Shown: positions 13,301 to 25,378, counted from the first letter of the stretch. The stretch: 64,000 nt of DNA from Sipunculus nudus (GCA_026874595.1 CM049313.1:48099659-48163658); one strand, 5' to 3'. Program-made: numbers and translations. The notes: a model not told the origin generated them from the sequence alone.

Positions 13301-13662
13301 GGTAGGCACTGGTGTATTTTTCAATTAAAACCTTGGGTTACAAAAGTAAAATTGCTTCAATCCAGCCTGAAATGAAGCAGCATGAACATTTTATTTAATG
13401 TAAAAAACAGATAAAGAACCAAAATGACAATGTTTTAAGATCGAAAGCGTTATCGGCTGATTGAGTGTAGAACCTGTGAATGCTAATGATACACAAAAAA
13501 ATAAGCACCACAAGGTACTGGGGTTAATCGCCGAGGTTTCAACTGTTTTAGGGCATGCCGACTATAATCATGGTTTCAATTCGGAAATCAGACATAATTT
13601 CCATCGGAGCCTTTTGTGGCACTTATTTCGTGGAGCCGGAATCAAATGTTGTACTTTTAAAC
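10333..13662. repeat. Region 4: ten-monomer block X, copy 1
   Basis: Monomer starts: B 10333; B 10671; A 11010; A 11345; B 11679; A 12013; A 12348; B 12682; C/D 13021; Et 13432. The block recurs at 17687-21015 (offset 7354), and the part from 10740 onward recurs at 28094-30609 after a further 9594. A 6-bp loss in the head (AAAGTGGCTGATT) at 11679 is kept in the copies at 19033 and 28627 and works as a marker of common descent. Confidence 0.87.
13021..13662 (+). repeat. C/D-Et module, copy 2 (411-bp chimera)
   Basis: A complete head plus the first bases of a C core (TTTCATCTATAATATC) is fused to a D monomer entered at CATGCTAATGATGC in its own head, giving a 411-bp unit (13021-13431) with about 75 bp of head sequence twice. 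Et follows at 13432-13662. Confidence 0.88.
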
Positions 13663-16340
13663 AAAGTGTTATCGGCTGATTAGGTCTAGTACCTGTGTAT
13701 GCTAATGATGCATAGAAACATAAGCACCATAAGGTACTGGGGTTAATCGCCGAAGGTTCAACATTTACAGATTTTGCCGCCTCTCGCTATTGTGACAAAT
13801 AGAAACTCTGACATAATTTCCTCGGAGCCTTTTGCGGCACTTATTTTGTGGAACCGGAAGCCACTGCTGTACTTTTAAACTAGCACCTAGGGTTACAACA
13901 GTTAGATTGCTTCAATCTAGCCTGAAGTGAAGCAGCATGAACTTTTTTTTAATGTATAAAACAGACAAAGAACCAAAATGACAATGTTTTAAGATCGAAA
14001 GCGTTATCGGCTGATTGAGTGTAGTACCTGTGTATGCTAATGATGCATAGAAACATAAGCACCATAAGGTACTGGGGTTAATCGCCGAAGGTTCAACAGA
14101 TACACCTTTTGCCGCCTATCGATATGGTGTCAAATAGAAACTCTGGCATAATTTCCATTGGACACTTTTTTGGCATTTATCCTGTGGAACCCGTAGGCAC
14201 TGGTGTATATTTTCAACTAGCACCTAGTGGTACTACAGTAAGACTGCTTCAATCCAGCCTGAAATGAAGCAGCATGAAGGTTTTAATTATTGTAACAAAA
14301 TGATGAAAAGATAAAATAACAGTGTTTTAAAATCGAAAGTGTTATCGGCTGATTGAGTCTAGTACCTGTGAATGCTAATGATGCATAGAAACATAAGCAC
14401 CACAAGGTACTGGGTTAATTGCCGATGTTTCAACTGTTTAAGCGCATACCGACTATAATGATGGTTTCAAATCGGAACCCAGACAAAATTTCTATCGAAG
14501 CCTTTTGTGGCACTTATTTCGTGGAGCCCGAAGCCACGGTTGTACTTTCAACTAGCACCTTCTGCTACAACAGTAAGATTACTTCAATCAAGCCTGAAAT
14601 GAAGCAGCATGGACATTTTATTAATGTATAAAACAGATAAAGAACCAAAATGACAATGTTTTAAGATAGAAAGTGTTATCGGCTGATTAAGTGTAGTACC
14701 TGTGTATGCTAATGATGCATAAAAACATAAGCACCATAAGGTACTGGGGTTAATCGCCGAAGGTTCAACAGATACAGCTTTTGCCGCCTATCGATATGGT
14801 GTCAAATAGAAACTCTGGCATAATTTCCATTGGACAATTTTTTGGTAGTTATCCTGTGGAACCCGTAGGCACTGTTGTATATTTTCAACTAGCACCTAGG
14901 GGTACTACAGTAAGACTGCTTCAATCCAGCCTGAAATGAAGCAGCATGAAGGTTTTAATTAATGTAACAAAATGATGAAAAAATAAAATAACAGTGTTTT
15001 AAGATCGAAAGTGTTATCGGCTGATTGAATGTAGTACCTGTGCTTGCTAATGATGCATAGAAACATAAGCACCATAAGGTACTGGGGTTAATCGCCGAAG
15101 GTTCAACAGTTACAGCTTCTGCCGCCTATCGATATGGTGTCAAATAGAAACTCAGACATAATTTCCATTGGACACTTTTTCTGGCATTTATCCTGTGGAA
15201 CCCGTAGGCACTGGTGTATATTTTCAACTAGCACCTAGGGGTACTACAGTAAGGCTGCTTCAATCCAGCCTGAAATGAAGCAGCATGAAGGTTTTAATTA
15301 TTGCAACAAAATGATGAAAAAATGAAATAACAGTGTTTTAAAATCGAAAGTGTTATCGGCTGATTGAGTCTAGTACCTGTGAATGCTAATGATGCATAGA
15401 AACATAAGCACCACAAGGTACTGGGGTTAATCGCCGAAGTTTCATCTATAATATCGTCTACTCACTGTAATGATGGTATCAAATAAGACCTGAGACGGTA
15501 TTTTTTCTTCGGACATTATGTGGCAGTTATCTTGTGGAGTCCGTTATCACTGGAGCATTTTTCAATTAACATATAGGGGTACTACAGTATGATTGCTTCA
15601 ATCAAACTTAAAATGAAGCAGAATGAAGGTTTTAATTAATGTAACAAAATGATGAAAAAATAAAATTACAATGTTTTAAGATCGAAAGCCTTATCGGCTG
15701 ATTGAGTCTAGTACCTGTGAATGCTAATGATGCATAGAAACATAAGCACCACAAGGTACTGGGTTAATCGCCGAAGTTTCAACTGTTTAAGCGCATTCCG
15801 ACTATAATGATGGTTTCAAATCGGAACCCAGACATAATTTCTATCGAAGCCTTTTGTGGCACTTATTTCTTGGAGCCCAAAGACACGTTTGTACTTTCAA
15901 CTAGCACCTAGTGGTACAACAGTAAGATTACTTCAATCAAGCCTGAAATGAAGCAGCATGGACATTTTATTAATGTATAAAACAAATAAATAACTAAAAT
16001 TACAATGTTTTAAGATCGAAAGTGTTATCGGCTGATTGAGTCTAGTACCTGTGAATGCTAATGATGCATAGTAACATAAGCACCACAAGGTACTGGGTTA
16101 ATCGCCGAAGTTTCAACTGTTTAAGCGCATTCCGACTATAAAGATGGTTTCAAATCGGAACCTAGACATAATTTCTATCGAAGCCTTTTGTGGCACTTAT
16201 TTCGTGGAGCCCGAAGCCACGGTTGTACTTTCAACTAGCACCTGCTGGTACAACAGTAAGATTACTTCAATCAAGCCTGAAATGAAGCAGCATGGACATT
16301 TTATTAATGTATAAAACAGATAAAGAACCAAAATGACAAT
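13663..16340. repeat. Region 5: F-B-A-B-B-C-A-A
   Basis: Monomer starts: F 13663 (head shortened by the Et junction); B 13986; A 14324; B 14658; B 14996; C 15335; A 15673; A 16007. The stretch from about 14080 to 16140 recurs at 22440-24500 (offset 8364), with a few base changes such as CTACTCACTG at 15459 versus CTACTAACTG. This is the only place where Et is followed by F rather than B. Confidence 0.85.
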
Positions 16341-19032
16341 GTTTTAAGATCGAAAGTGTTATCGGCTGATTAAGTGTAGTACCTGTGTATGCTAATGATG
16401 CATAAAAACATAAGCACCATTAGGTACTGGGGTTAATCGCCGAAGGTTCAACAGATACAGCTTTTGCTGCCTATCGATATGGTGTCAAATAGAAACTCTG
16501 GCATAATTTCCATTGGACAATTTTTTGGTAGTTATCCTGTGGAACCCGTAGGCACTGTTGTATGTTTTCAACTAGCACCTAGGGGTACTACAGTAAGACT
16601 GCTTCAATCCAGCCTGAAATGAAGCAGCATGAAGGTTTTAATTAATGTAACAAAATGATGAAAAAATAAAATAACAGTGTTTTAAGATCGAAAGTGTTAT
16701 CGGCTGATTGAGTCTAGTATCTGTGTATGCTAATGATGCATAGAAACATAAGCACCATAAGGTACTGGGGTTAATCGCCGAAGGTTCAACAGTTACAGCT
16801 TCTGCCGCCTATCGATATGGTGTCAAATAGAAACTCAGACATAATTTCCATTGGACACTTTTTTTGGCATTTATCCTGTGGAACCCGTAGGCACTGGTGT
16901 ATATTTTCAACTAGCACCTAGGGGTACTACAGTAAGACTGCTTCAATCCAGCCTGAAATGAAGCAGCATGAAGGTTTTAATTATTGCAACAAAATGATGA
17001 AAAAATGAAATAACAGTGTTTTAAGATCGAAAGTGTTATCGGCTGATTGATACTAGTACCTGTGAATGCTAATGATGCATAGAAACATAAGCACCACAAG
17101 GTACTGGGGTTAATCGCCGAAGTTTCAACTGTTTAAGCGCATTCCGACTATAATGATGGTTTCAAATCGGAACCGAGACATAATTTCTATCGAAGCCTTT
17201 TCCGGCACTTATTTCTTGGAGCCCGAAGCCACGGTTGTACTTTCAACTAGCACCTAGTGGTACAACAGTAAGATTACTTCAATCAAGCCTGAAATGAAGC
17301 AGCATGGACATTTTATTAATGTATAAAACAGATAAAGAACCAAAATTACAATGTTTTAAGATCGAAAGCCATATCGGCTGATTGAGTCTAGTACCTGTGA
17401 ATGCTAATGATGCATAGAAACATAAGCACCACAAGGTACTGGGTTAATCGCCGAAGTTTCAACTGTTTAAGCGCATTCCGACTATAATGATGGTTTCAAA
17501 TCGGAACCTAGACATAATTTCTATCGAAGCCTTTTGTGGCACTTATTTCGTGGAGCCCGAAGCCACGGTTGTACTTTCAACTAGCACCTGCTGGTACAAC
17601 AGTAAGATTACTTCAATCAAGCCTGAAATGAAGCAGCATGGACATTTTATTAATGTATAAAACAGATAAAGAACCAAAATTACAATGATTTAAGATCGAA
17701 AGTGTTATCGGCTGATTAAGTGTAGTACCTGTGTATGCTAATGATGCATAAAAACATAAGCACCATTAGGTACTGGGGTTCATCGCCGAAGGTTCAACAG
17801 ATACAGCTTTTGCTGCCTATCGATATGGTGTCAAATAGAAACTCTGGCATAATTTCCATTGGACAATTTTTTGGTAGTTATCCTGTGGAACCCGTAGGCA
17901 CTGTTGTATGTTTTCAACTAGCACCTAGGGGTACTACAGTAAGACTGCTTCAATCCAGCCTGAAATGAAGCAGCATGAATGTTTTAATTAATGTAACAAA
18001 ATGATGAAAAAATAAAATAACAGTGTTTTAAGATCGAAAGTGTTATCGGCTGATTGAGTCTAGTATCTGTGTATGCTAATGATGCATAGAAACATAAGCA
18101 CCATAAGGTACTGGGGTTAATCGCCGAAGGTTCAACAGTTACAGCTTCTGCCGCCTATCGATATGGTGTCAAATAGAAACTCAGACATAATTTCCATTGG
18201 ACACTTTTTTTGGCATTTATCCTGTGGAACCCGTAGGCACTGGTGTATATTTTCAACTAGCACCTAGGGGTACTACAGTAAGACTGCTTCAATCCAGCCT
18301 GAAATGAAGCAGCATGAAGGTTTTAATTATTGCAACAAAATGATGAAAAAATGAAATAACAGTGTTTTAAGATCGAAAGTGTTATCGGCTGATTGATACT
18401 AGTACCTGTGAATGCTAATGATGCATAGAAACATAAGCACCACAAGGTACTGGGGTTAATCGCCGAAGTTTCAACTGTTTAAGCGCATTCCGACTATAAT
18501 GATAGTTTCAAATCGGAACCGAGACATAATTTCTATCGAAGCCTTTTCCGGCACTTATTTCTTGGAGCCCGAAGCCACGGTTGTACTTTCAACTAGCACC
18601 TAGTGGTACAACAGTAAGATTACTTCAATCAAGCCTGAAATGAAGCAGCATGGACATTTTATTAATGTATAAAACAGATAAAGAACCAAAATTACAATGT
18701 TTTAAGATCGAAAGCCATATCGGCTGATTGAGTCTAGTACCTGTGAATGCTAATGATGCATAGAAACATAAGCACCACAAGGTACTGGGTTAATCGCCGA
18801 AGTTTCAACTGTTTAAGCGCATTCCGACTATAATGATGGTTTCAAATCGGAACCTAGACATAATTTCTATCGAAGCCTTTTGTGGCACTTATTTCGTGGA
18901 GCCCGAAGCCACGGTTGTACTTTCAACTAGCACCTGCTGGTACAACAGTAAGATTACTTCAATCAAGCCTGAAATGAAGCAGCATGGACATTTTATTAAT
19001 GTATAAAACAGATAAAGAACCAAAATTACAAT
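16341..19032. repeat. Region 6: tandem B-B-A-A tetramers (1346 bp x 2)
   Basis: Copy 1 runs B 16341, B 16679, A 17018, A 17353. Copy 2 runs B 17687, B 18025, A 18364, A 18699. The offset is 1346 bp. Both copies end in the unusual ATGATTTAAG instead of ATGTTTTAAG (17681 and 19027). The same tetramer, without that end variant, is at 10333-11678. Copy 2 also begins block X copy 2, so the tandem step and the 7354-bp step share a boundary. Confidence 0.87.
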
Positions 19033-21015
19033 GATTTAAGATCTAAAGTGGCTGATTAAGTGTAGTACCTGTGTATGCTAATGACGCATAGAAACATAAG
19101 CACCATAAGGTACTGGGGTTAATCGCCGAAGGTTCAACAGATACAGCTTTTGCCGCCTATCGATATGGTGTCAAATAGAAACTCTGGCATAATTTCCATT
19201 GGACACTTTTTTTGGCATTTATCCTGTGGAACCCGTAGGCACTGGTGTATATTTTCAACTAGCACCTAGGGGTACTACAGTAAGACTGCTTCAATCCAGC
19301 CTGAAATGAAGCAGCATGAAGGTTTTAATTATTGTAACAAAATGATGAAAAAAATAAAATAACAGTGTTTTAAAATCGAAAGTGTTATCGGCTGATTGAG
19401 TCTAGTACCTGTGAATGCTAATGATGCATAGAAACATAAGCACCACAAGGTACTGGGTTAATTGCCGATGTTTCAACTGTTTAAGCGCGAACCGACTATA
19501 ATGATGGTTTCAAATCGGAACCCAGACAAAATTTCTATCGAAGCCTTTTGTGGCACTTATTTCGTGGAGCCGAAGCCACGGTTGTACTTTCAACTAGCAC
19601 CTACTGGTACAACAGTAAGATTACTTCAATCAAGAATGAAATGAAGCAGCATGAACATTTTAAGTAATATATGGAACAGATAAAGAAACAAGATCACAAT
19701 GTTTTAAGATCGAAAGCCATATCGGCTGATTGAGTCTAGTACCTGTGAATGCTAATGATGCATAGAAACATAAGCACCACAAGGTACTGGGTTAATCGCC
19801 GAAGTTTCAACTGTTTAAGCGCATTCCGACTATAATGATGGTTTCAAATCGGAACCTAGACATAATTTCTATCGAAGCCTTTTGTGGCACTTATTTCGTG
19901 GAGCCCGAAGCCACGGTTGTACTTTCAACTAGCACCTGCTGGTACAACAGTAAGATTACTTCAATCAAGCCTGAAATGAAGCAGCATGGACATTTTATTA
20001 ATGTATAAAACAGATAAAGAACCAAAATTACAATGTTTTAAGATCTAAAGTGTTATCGGCTGATTAAGTCTAGTACCTGTGTATGCTAATGACGCATAGA
20101 AACATAAGCACCATAAGGTACTGGGGTTAATCGCCGAAGGTTCAACAGATACAGCTTTTGCCGCCTATCGATATGGTGTCAAATAGAAACTCTGGCATAA
20201 TTTCCATTGGACACTTTTTTTGGCATTTATCCTGTGGAACCCGTAGGCACTTGTGTATATTTTCAACTAGCACCTAGGGGTACTACAGTAAGACTGCTTC
20301 AATCCAGCCTGAAATGAAGCAGCATGAAGGTTTTAATTATTGTAACAAAATGATGAAAAAATAAAATAACAGTGTTTTAAAATCGAAAGTGTTATCGGCT
20401 GATTGAGTCTAGTACCTGTGAATGCTAATGATGCATAGAAACATAAGCACCACAAGGTACTGGGTTAATTGCCGAAGTTTCATCTATAATATCATCATGC
20501 TAATGATGCATTGAAACATAAGAACCACAAAGTACTCGGGTTAATCGCCGAAGTCTCATCTATAATATCTTCTGCCACCTATAATAATGGTATCAAATAG
20601 CACCTGAAACGGCATTTTAATCGAACATTTCATGGCAGTTATCTTGTGGAGCAGGTAGGCACTGGTGTATTTTTCAATTAAAACCTTGGGTTACAAAAGT
20701 AAAATTGCTTCAATCCAGCCTGAAATGAAGCAGCATGAACATTTTATTTAATGTAAAAAACAGATAAAGAACCAAAATGACAATGTTTTAAGATCGAAAG
20801 CGTTATCGGCTGATTGAGTGTAGTACCTGTGAATGCTAATGATACACAAAAAAATAAGCACCACAAGGTACTGGGGTTAATCGCCGAGGTTTCAACTGTT
20901 TTAGGGCATGCCGACTATAATCATGGTTTCAATTCGGAAATCAGACATAATTTCCATCGGAGCCTTTTGTGGCACTTATTTCGTGGAGCCGGAATCAAAT
21001 GTTGTACTTTTAAAC
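19033..21015. repeat. Region 7: B-A-A-B-C/D-Et, end of block X copy 2
   Basis: Monomer starts: B 19033 (6-bp head loss); A 19367; A 19701; B 20035; C/D 20374; Et 20785. It matches 11679-13662 at offset 7353-7354 and 28627-30609 at offset 9594. Confidence 0.87.
20374..21015 (+). repeat. C/D-Et module, copy 3
   Basis: Same C-to-D junction and same E deletion as at 13021-13662, offset 7353. C/D spans 20374-20784 and Et 20785-21015. The Et head reads GTGTAGTACC rather than GTGTAGAACC. Confidence 0.88.
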
Positions 21016-22014
21016 AAAGTGTTATCGGCTGATTAGGTCTAGTACCTGTGTATGCTAATGATGCATAGAAACATAAGCACCATAAGGTACTGGGGTTAAT
21101 CGCCGAAGATTCAACAGTTACAGCTTCTGCCGCCTATCGATATGGTGTCAAATAGAAACCCTGACATAATTTCCATTGGACACTTTTTTGGCATTTATCC
21201 TGTGGAACCCGTAGGCACTGGTGTATTTTTTTAACTAGCACCTAGGGGTACTACAGTAAGACTGCTTCTATCCAGCCTGAAATGAAGCAGCATGAAGGTT
21301 TTAATTGTTGTAACGAAATGATGAAAAAATAAAATAACAGTGTTTTAAGATCGAAAGTGTTATCGGCTGATTGAGTCTAGTACCTGTGAATGCTAATGAT
21401 GCATAGAAACATAAGCACCACAAGGTACTGGGGTTAATCGCCGAAGGTTCAACAGATACACCTTTTGCCGCCTATCGATATGGTGTCAAATAGAAACTCT
21501 GGCATAATTTCCATTGGACACTTTTTTGGCATTTATCCTGTGGAACCCGTAGGCACTGGTGTATATTTTCAACTAGCACCTAGTGGTACTACAGTAAGAC
21601 TGCTTCAATCCAGCCTGAAATGAAGCAGCATGAAGGTTTTAATTATTGTAACAAAATGATGAAAAGATAAAATAACAGTGTTTTAAAATCGAAAGTGTTA
21701 TCGGCTGATTGAGTCTAGTACCTGTGAATGCTAATGATGCATAGAAACATAAGCACCATAAGGTACTGGGGTTAATCGCCGAAGGTTCAACATTTACAGA
21801 TTTTGCCGCCTCTCGCTATTGTGACAAATAGAAACTCTGACATAATTTCCTCGGAGCCTTTTGCGGCACTTATTTTGTGGAACCGGAAGCCACTGCTGTA
21901 CTTTTAAACTAGCACCTAGGGTTACAACAGTTAGATTGCTTCAATCTAGCCTGAAGTGAAGCAGCATGAACTTTTTTTTAATGTATAAAACAGACAAAGA
22001 ACCAAAATGACAAT

Positions 22015-22349
22015 GTTTTAAGATCGAAAGCGTTATCGGCTGATTGAGTGTAGTACCTGTGTATGCTAATGATGCATAGAAACATAAGCACCATAAGGTA
22101 CTGGGGTTAATCGCCGAAGGTTCAACAGTTACAGCTTTTGCCGCCTATCGATATGGTGTCAAATAGAAACTCTGGCATAATTTCCATTGGACACTTTTTT
22201 GGTAGTTATCCTGTGGAACCCGTAGGCACGGTTGTACTTTCAACTGGCACCTAGTGGTACAACAGTAAGATTACTTCAATCAAGCCTGAAATGAAGCAGC
22301 ATGGACATTTTATTAATGTATAAAACAGACAAAGAACCAAAATTACAAT
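22015..22349 (+). repeat. B/A chimeric monomer (335 bp), recurrent
   Basis: The first two thirds are B (TTACAGCTTTTGCCGCC, ATCGATATGGTG, GGTAGTTATCCTGTGG). The sequence then switches at CCGTAGGCAC to A (GGTTGTACTTTCAACTGG, AGTGGTACAACAGTAAGATT, GGACATTTTATTAATG). The same junction recurs at 31607, 32615, 40198 and 45801. One exchange that was then copied with larger blocks explains it better than five independent events. Confidence 0.85.
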
Positions 22350-22724
22350 GTTTTAAGATCGAAATTGCTATCGGCTGATTAAGTGTAGAACCTGTGTATG
22401 CTAATGATGCATAGAAACATAAGCACGATAAGGTACTGGGGTTAATCGCCGAAGGTTCAACAGATACACCTTTTGCCGCCTATCGATATGGTGTCAAATA
22501 GAAACTCTGGCATAATTTCCATTGGACACTTTTTTGGCATTTATCCTGTGGAACCCGTAGGCACTGGTGTATATTTTCAACTAGTACCTAGTGGTACTAC
22601 AGTAAGACTGCTTCAATCCAGCCTGAAATGAAGCAGCATGAAGGTTTTAATTATTGTAACAAAATGATGAAAAGATAAAATAACAGTGTTTTAAAATCGA
22701 AAGTGTTATCGGCTGATTGAGTCT

Positions 22725-22775
22725 AGTACCTGTGAATGCTAATGATGCATAGAAACATAAGCACCACAAGGTACT
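22725..22775. repeat. Head inverted repeat, representative
   Basis: AGTACCTGTG and CACAAGGTACT are inverted repeats with one bulged base and a 30-base spacer. The pair lies in the conserved head and so recurs in almost every monomer. In monomers with the TGTATGC head the right arm is CCATAAGGTACT, which keeps the seven central pairs. Confidence 0.75.
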
Positions 22776-22881
22776 GGGTTAATTGCCGATGTTTCAACTG
22801 TTTAAGCGCATACCGACTATAATGATGGTTTCAAATCGGAACCCAGACAAAATTTCTATCGAAGCCTTTTGTGGCACTTAT

Positions 22882-22905
22882 TTCGTGGAGCCCGAAGCCA
22901 CGGTT
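22882..22905. repeat. A-core short G+C-rich dyad, representative
   Basis: CGTGG and CCACG, nine bases apart, are present in the A core (TTTCGTGGAGCCCGAAGCC then ACGG). The equivalent place in B and C retains only GTG and CAC. Some A copies read TTCTTGG and lose part of the left arm. Confidence 0.6.
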
Positions 22906-23021
22906 GTACTTTCAACTAGCACCTTCTGCTACAACAGTAAGATTACTTCAATCAAGCCTGAAATGAAGCAGCATGGACATTTTATTAATGTATAAAACAG
23001 ATAAAGAACCAAAATGACAAT

Positions 23022-23359
23022 GTTTTAAGATAGAAAGTGTTATCGGCTGATTAAGTGTAGTACCTGTGAATGCTAATGATGCATAAAAACATAAGCACCA
23101 TAAGGTACTGGGGTTAATCGCCGAAGGTTCAACAGATACAGCTTTTGCCGCCTATCGATATGGTGTCAAATAGAAACTCTGGCATAATTTCCATTGGACA
23201 ATTTTTTGGTAGTTATCCTGTGGAACCCGTAGGCACTGTTGTATATTTTCAACTAGCACCTAGGGGTACTACAGTAAGACTGCTTCAATCCAGCCTGAAA
23301 TGAAGCAGCATGAAGGTTTTAATTAATGTAACAAAATGATGAAAAAATAAAATAACAGT
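23022..23359 (+). repeat. Family B monomer (representative, 338 bp)
   Basis: B cores begin GGTTCAACAG, then TTACAGCTTCTGCC or GATACAGCTTTTGCC, then the palindrome-containing CTATCGATATGGTG and TTCCATTGGACA. They have CCTGTGGAACCCGTAGGCAC and the perfect tail dyad CTGCTTCA / TGAAGCAG. The tail is A-rich: GAAGGTTTTAATTA, then ATGATGAAAAAATAAAATAA. B is the commonest family. Subtypes differ by GCATTTATCC with GGCACTGGTG versus GGTAGTTATCC with GGCACTGTTG. A run of T (six to eight) after GGACAC accounts for much of the 338/339-bp length difference. Confidence 0.9.
23280..23308. repeat. Tail dyad (inverted repeat), representative
   Basis: A perfect 8-bp inverted repeat, CTGCTTCA and TGAAGCAG, is separated by 13 bases. 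It lies about 80 bp before the end of B monomers. C and F keep seven pairs (TTGCTTCA arm); A keeps a weaker form (TTACTTCA arm). It is one of the most constant parts of the monomer and could extrude a hairpin or be a symmetrical protein-binding site. Its function is unknown. Confidence 0.8.
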
Positions 23360-25042
23360 GTTTTAAGATCGAAAGTGTTATCGGCTGATTGAGTGTAGTA
23401 CCTGTGTTTGCTAATGATGCATAGAAACATAAGCACCATAAGGTACTGGGGTTAATCGCCGAAGGTTCAACAGTTACAGCTTCTGCCGCCTATCGATATG
23501 GTGTCAAATAGAAACTCAGACATAATTTCCATTGGACACTTTTTCTGGCATTTATCCTGTGGAACCCGTAGGCACTGGTGTATATTTTCAACTAGCACCT
23601 AGGGGTACTACAGTAAGGCTGCTTCAATCCAGCCTGAAATGAAGCAGCATGAAGGTTTTAATTATTGCAACAAAATGATGAAAAAATGAAATAACAGTGT
23701 TTTAAAATCGAAAGTGTTATCGGCTGATTGAGTCTAGTACCTGTGAATGCTAATGATGCATAGAAACATAAGCACTACAAGGTACTGGGGTTAATCGCCG
23801 AAGTTTCATCTATAATATCGTCTACTAACTGTAATGATGGTATCAAATAAGACCTGAGACGGTATTTTTTCTTCGGACATTATGTGGCAGTTATCTTGTG
23901 GAGTCCGTTATCACTGGAGCATTTTTCAATTAACATATAGGGGTACTACAGTATGATTGCTTCAATCAAACTTAAAATGAAGCAGAATGAAGGTTTTAAT
24001 TAATGTAAAAAAATGATGAAAAAATAAAATTACAATGTTTTAAGATCGAAAGCCTTATCGGCTGATTGAGTCTAGTACCTGTGAATGCTAATGATGCATA
24101 GAAACATAAGCACCACAAGGTACTGGGTTAATCGCCGAAGTTTCAACTGTTTAAGCGCATTCCGACTATAATGATGGTTTCAAATCGGAACCCAGACATA
24201 ATTTCTATCGAAGCCTTTTGTGGCACTTATTTCTTGGAGCCCAAAGACACGTTTGTACTTTCAACTAGCACCTAGTGGTACAACAGTAAGATTACTTCAA
24301 TCAAGCCTGAAATGAAGCAGCATGGACATTTTATTAATGTATAAAACAAATAAATAACTAAAATTACAATGTTTTAAGATCGAAAGTGTTATCGGCTGAT
24401 TGAGTCTAGTACCTGTGAATGCTAATGATGCATAGTAACATAAGCACCACAAGGTACTGGGTTAATCGCCGAAGTTTCAACTGTTTAAGCGCATTCCGAC
24501 TATAATGATGGTTTCAAATCGGAACCCAGACATAATTTCTATCGAAGCCTTTTGTGGCACTAATTTCGTGGAGCCCGAAGCCACGGTTGTACTTTAAACT
24601 AGCACCTACTGGTACAACAGTAAGATTACTTCAATCAAGCCTGAAATGAAGCAGCATGGACATTTTATTAATGTATAAAACAGATAAAGAACCAAAATTA
24701 CAATGTTTTAAGATCTAAAGTGTTATCGGCTGATTAAGTCTAGTACCTGTGTATGCTAATGACGCATAGAAACATAAGCACCATAAGGTACTTGGGTTAA
24801 TTGCCAAAGGTTCAACAGATAAAGCTTTTGCCGCCTATCGATATGGTGTCAAATAGAAACTCTGGCATAATTTCCATTGGACAATTTTTTGGTAGTTATC
24901 CTGTGGAACCCGTAGGCACTGTTGTATATTTTCAACTAGCACCTAGGGGTACTACAGTAAGACTGCTTCAATCCAGCCTGAAATGAAGCAGCATGAAGGT
25001 TTTAAATAATGTAACAAAATGATGAAAAAATAAAAAAACAGT

Positions 25043-25378
25043 GTTTTAAGATCGAAAGTGTTATCGGCTGATTGAGTCCAGTATCTGTGAATGCTAATGA
25101 TGCATTGAAACATAAGAACCACAAAGTACTCGGGTTAATCGCCGAAGTCTCATCTATAATATCTTCTGCCACCTATAATAATGGTATCAAATAGCACCTG
25201 AGACGGCATTTTAATCGAACATTTCATGGCAGTTATCTTGTGGAGCAGGTAGGCACTGGTGTATTTTTCAATTAAAACCTTGGGTTACAAAAGTAAAATT
25301 GCTTCAATCCAGCCTGAAATGAAGCAGCATGAACATTTTATTTAATGTAAAAAACAGATAAAGAACCAAAATGACAAT
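25043..25378 (+). repeat. Family D monomer (representative, 336 bp)
   Basis: D is related to C but distinct. It has TCTCATCTATAATATCTTC, TGCCACCTATAATAATGG, AGCACCTGAGACGGC and ATCGAACATTTCATGGC, then GAGCAGGTAGGCACTGG and AAAACCTTGGGTTACAAAAG. Its head is also diagnostic: AGTATCTGTG, GCATTGAAACATAAGAACC and AAAGTACTCGGG. In D the head inverted repeat is mutated in both arms. Copies start at 2407 (older form with an ordinary head), 6429, 25043, 35643, 43225, 48156 and 51403. From 6429 onward every D is immediately followed by the deleted E monomer. Confidence 0.88.

Larger units (their letters stand above)
22688..23021 (+). repeat. Family A monomer (representative, 334 bp)
   Basis: A cores begin TTTCAACTGTTTAAGCGCAT after the head, contain TTCAAATCGGAACC and TCTATCGAAGCC, and carry a short G+C-rich dyad, CGTGG-nine bases-CCACG. 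The tail dyad is weakened, with ATTACTTCA as the left arm. The usual tail is GGACATTTTATTAATG followed by ATAAAACAGATAAAGAACC. A few A copies (8994, 12013, 19367, 27284, 45466) instead have the tail with GTAATATATGGAA, shared with family C, so tails have moved between families. A monomers are often in pairs (for example 24037 and 24371). Confidence 0.9.

Noticed and set aside
22724-22800. RNA polymerase III internal promoter (A box TAGTACCTGTG, B box GGTTCAACAG), that is, a tRNA-derived SINE origin
   Set aside because: Each motif misses a key base (position 7 of the A box; the final C of the B box). The sequence between does not fold as a tRNA, and there is no SINE tail or target duplication.
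23280-23308. Helitron or Helentron 3' hairpin (tail dyad)
   Set aside because: No CTRR end follows the hairpin at the usual distance, there is no TC start, and no monomer occurs as a lone insertion with flanking DNA in this window.
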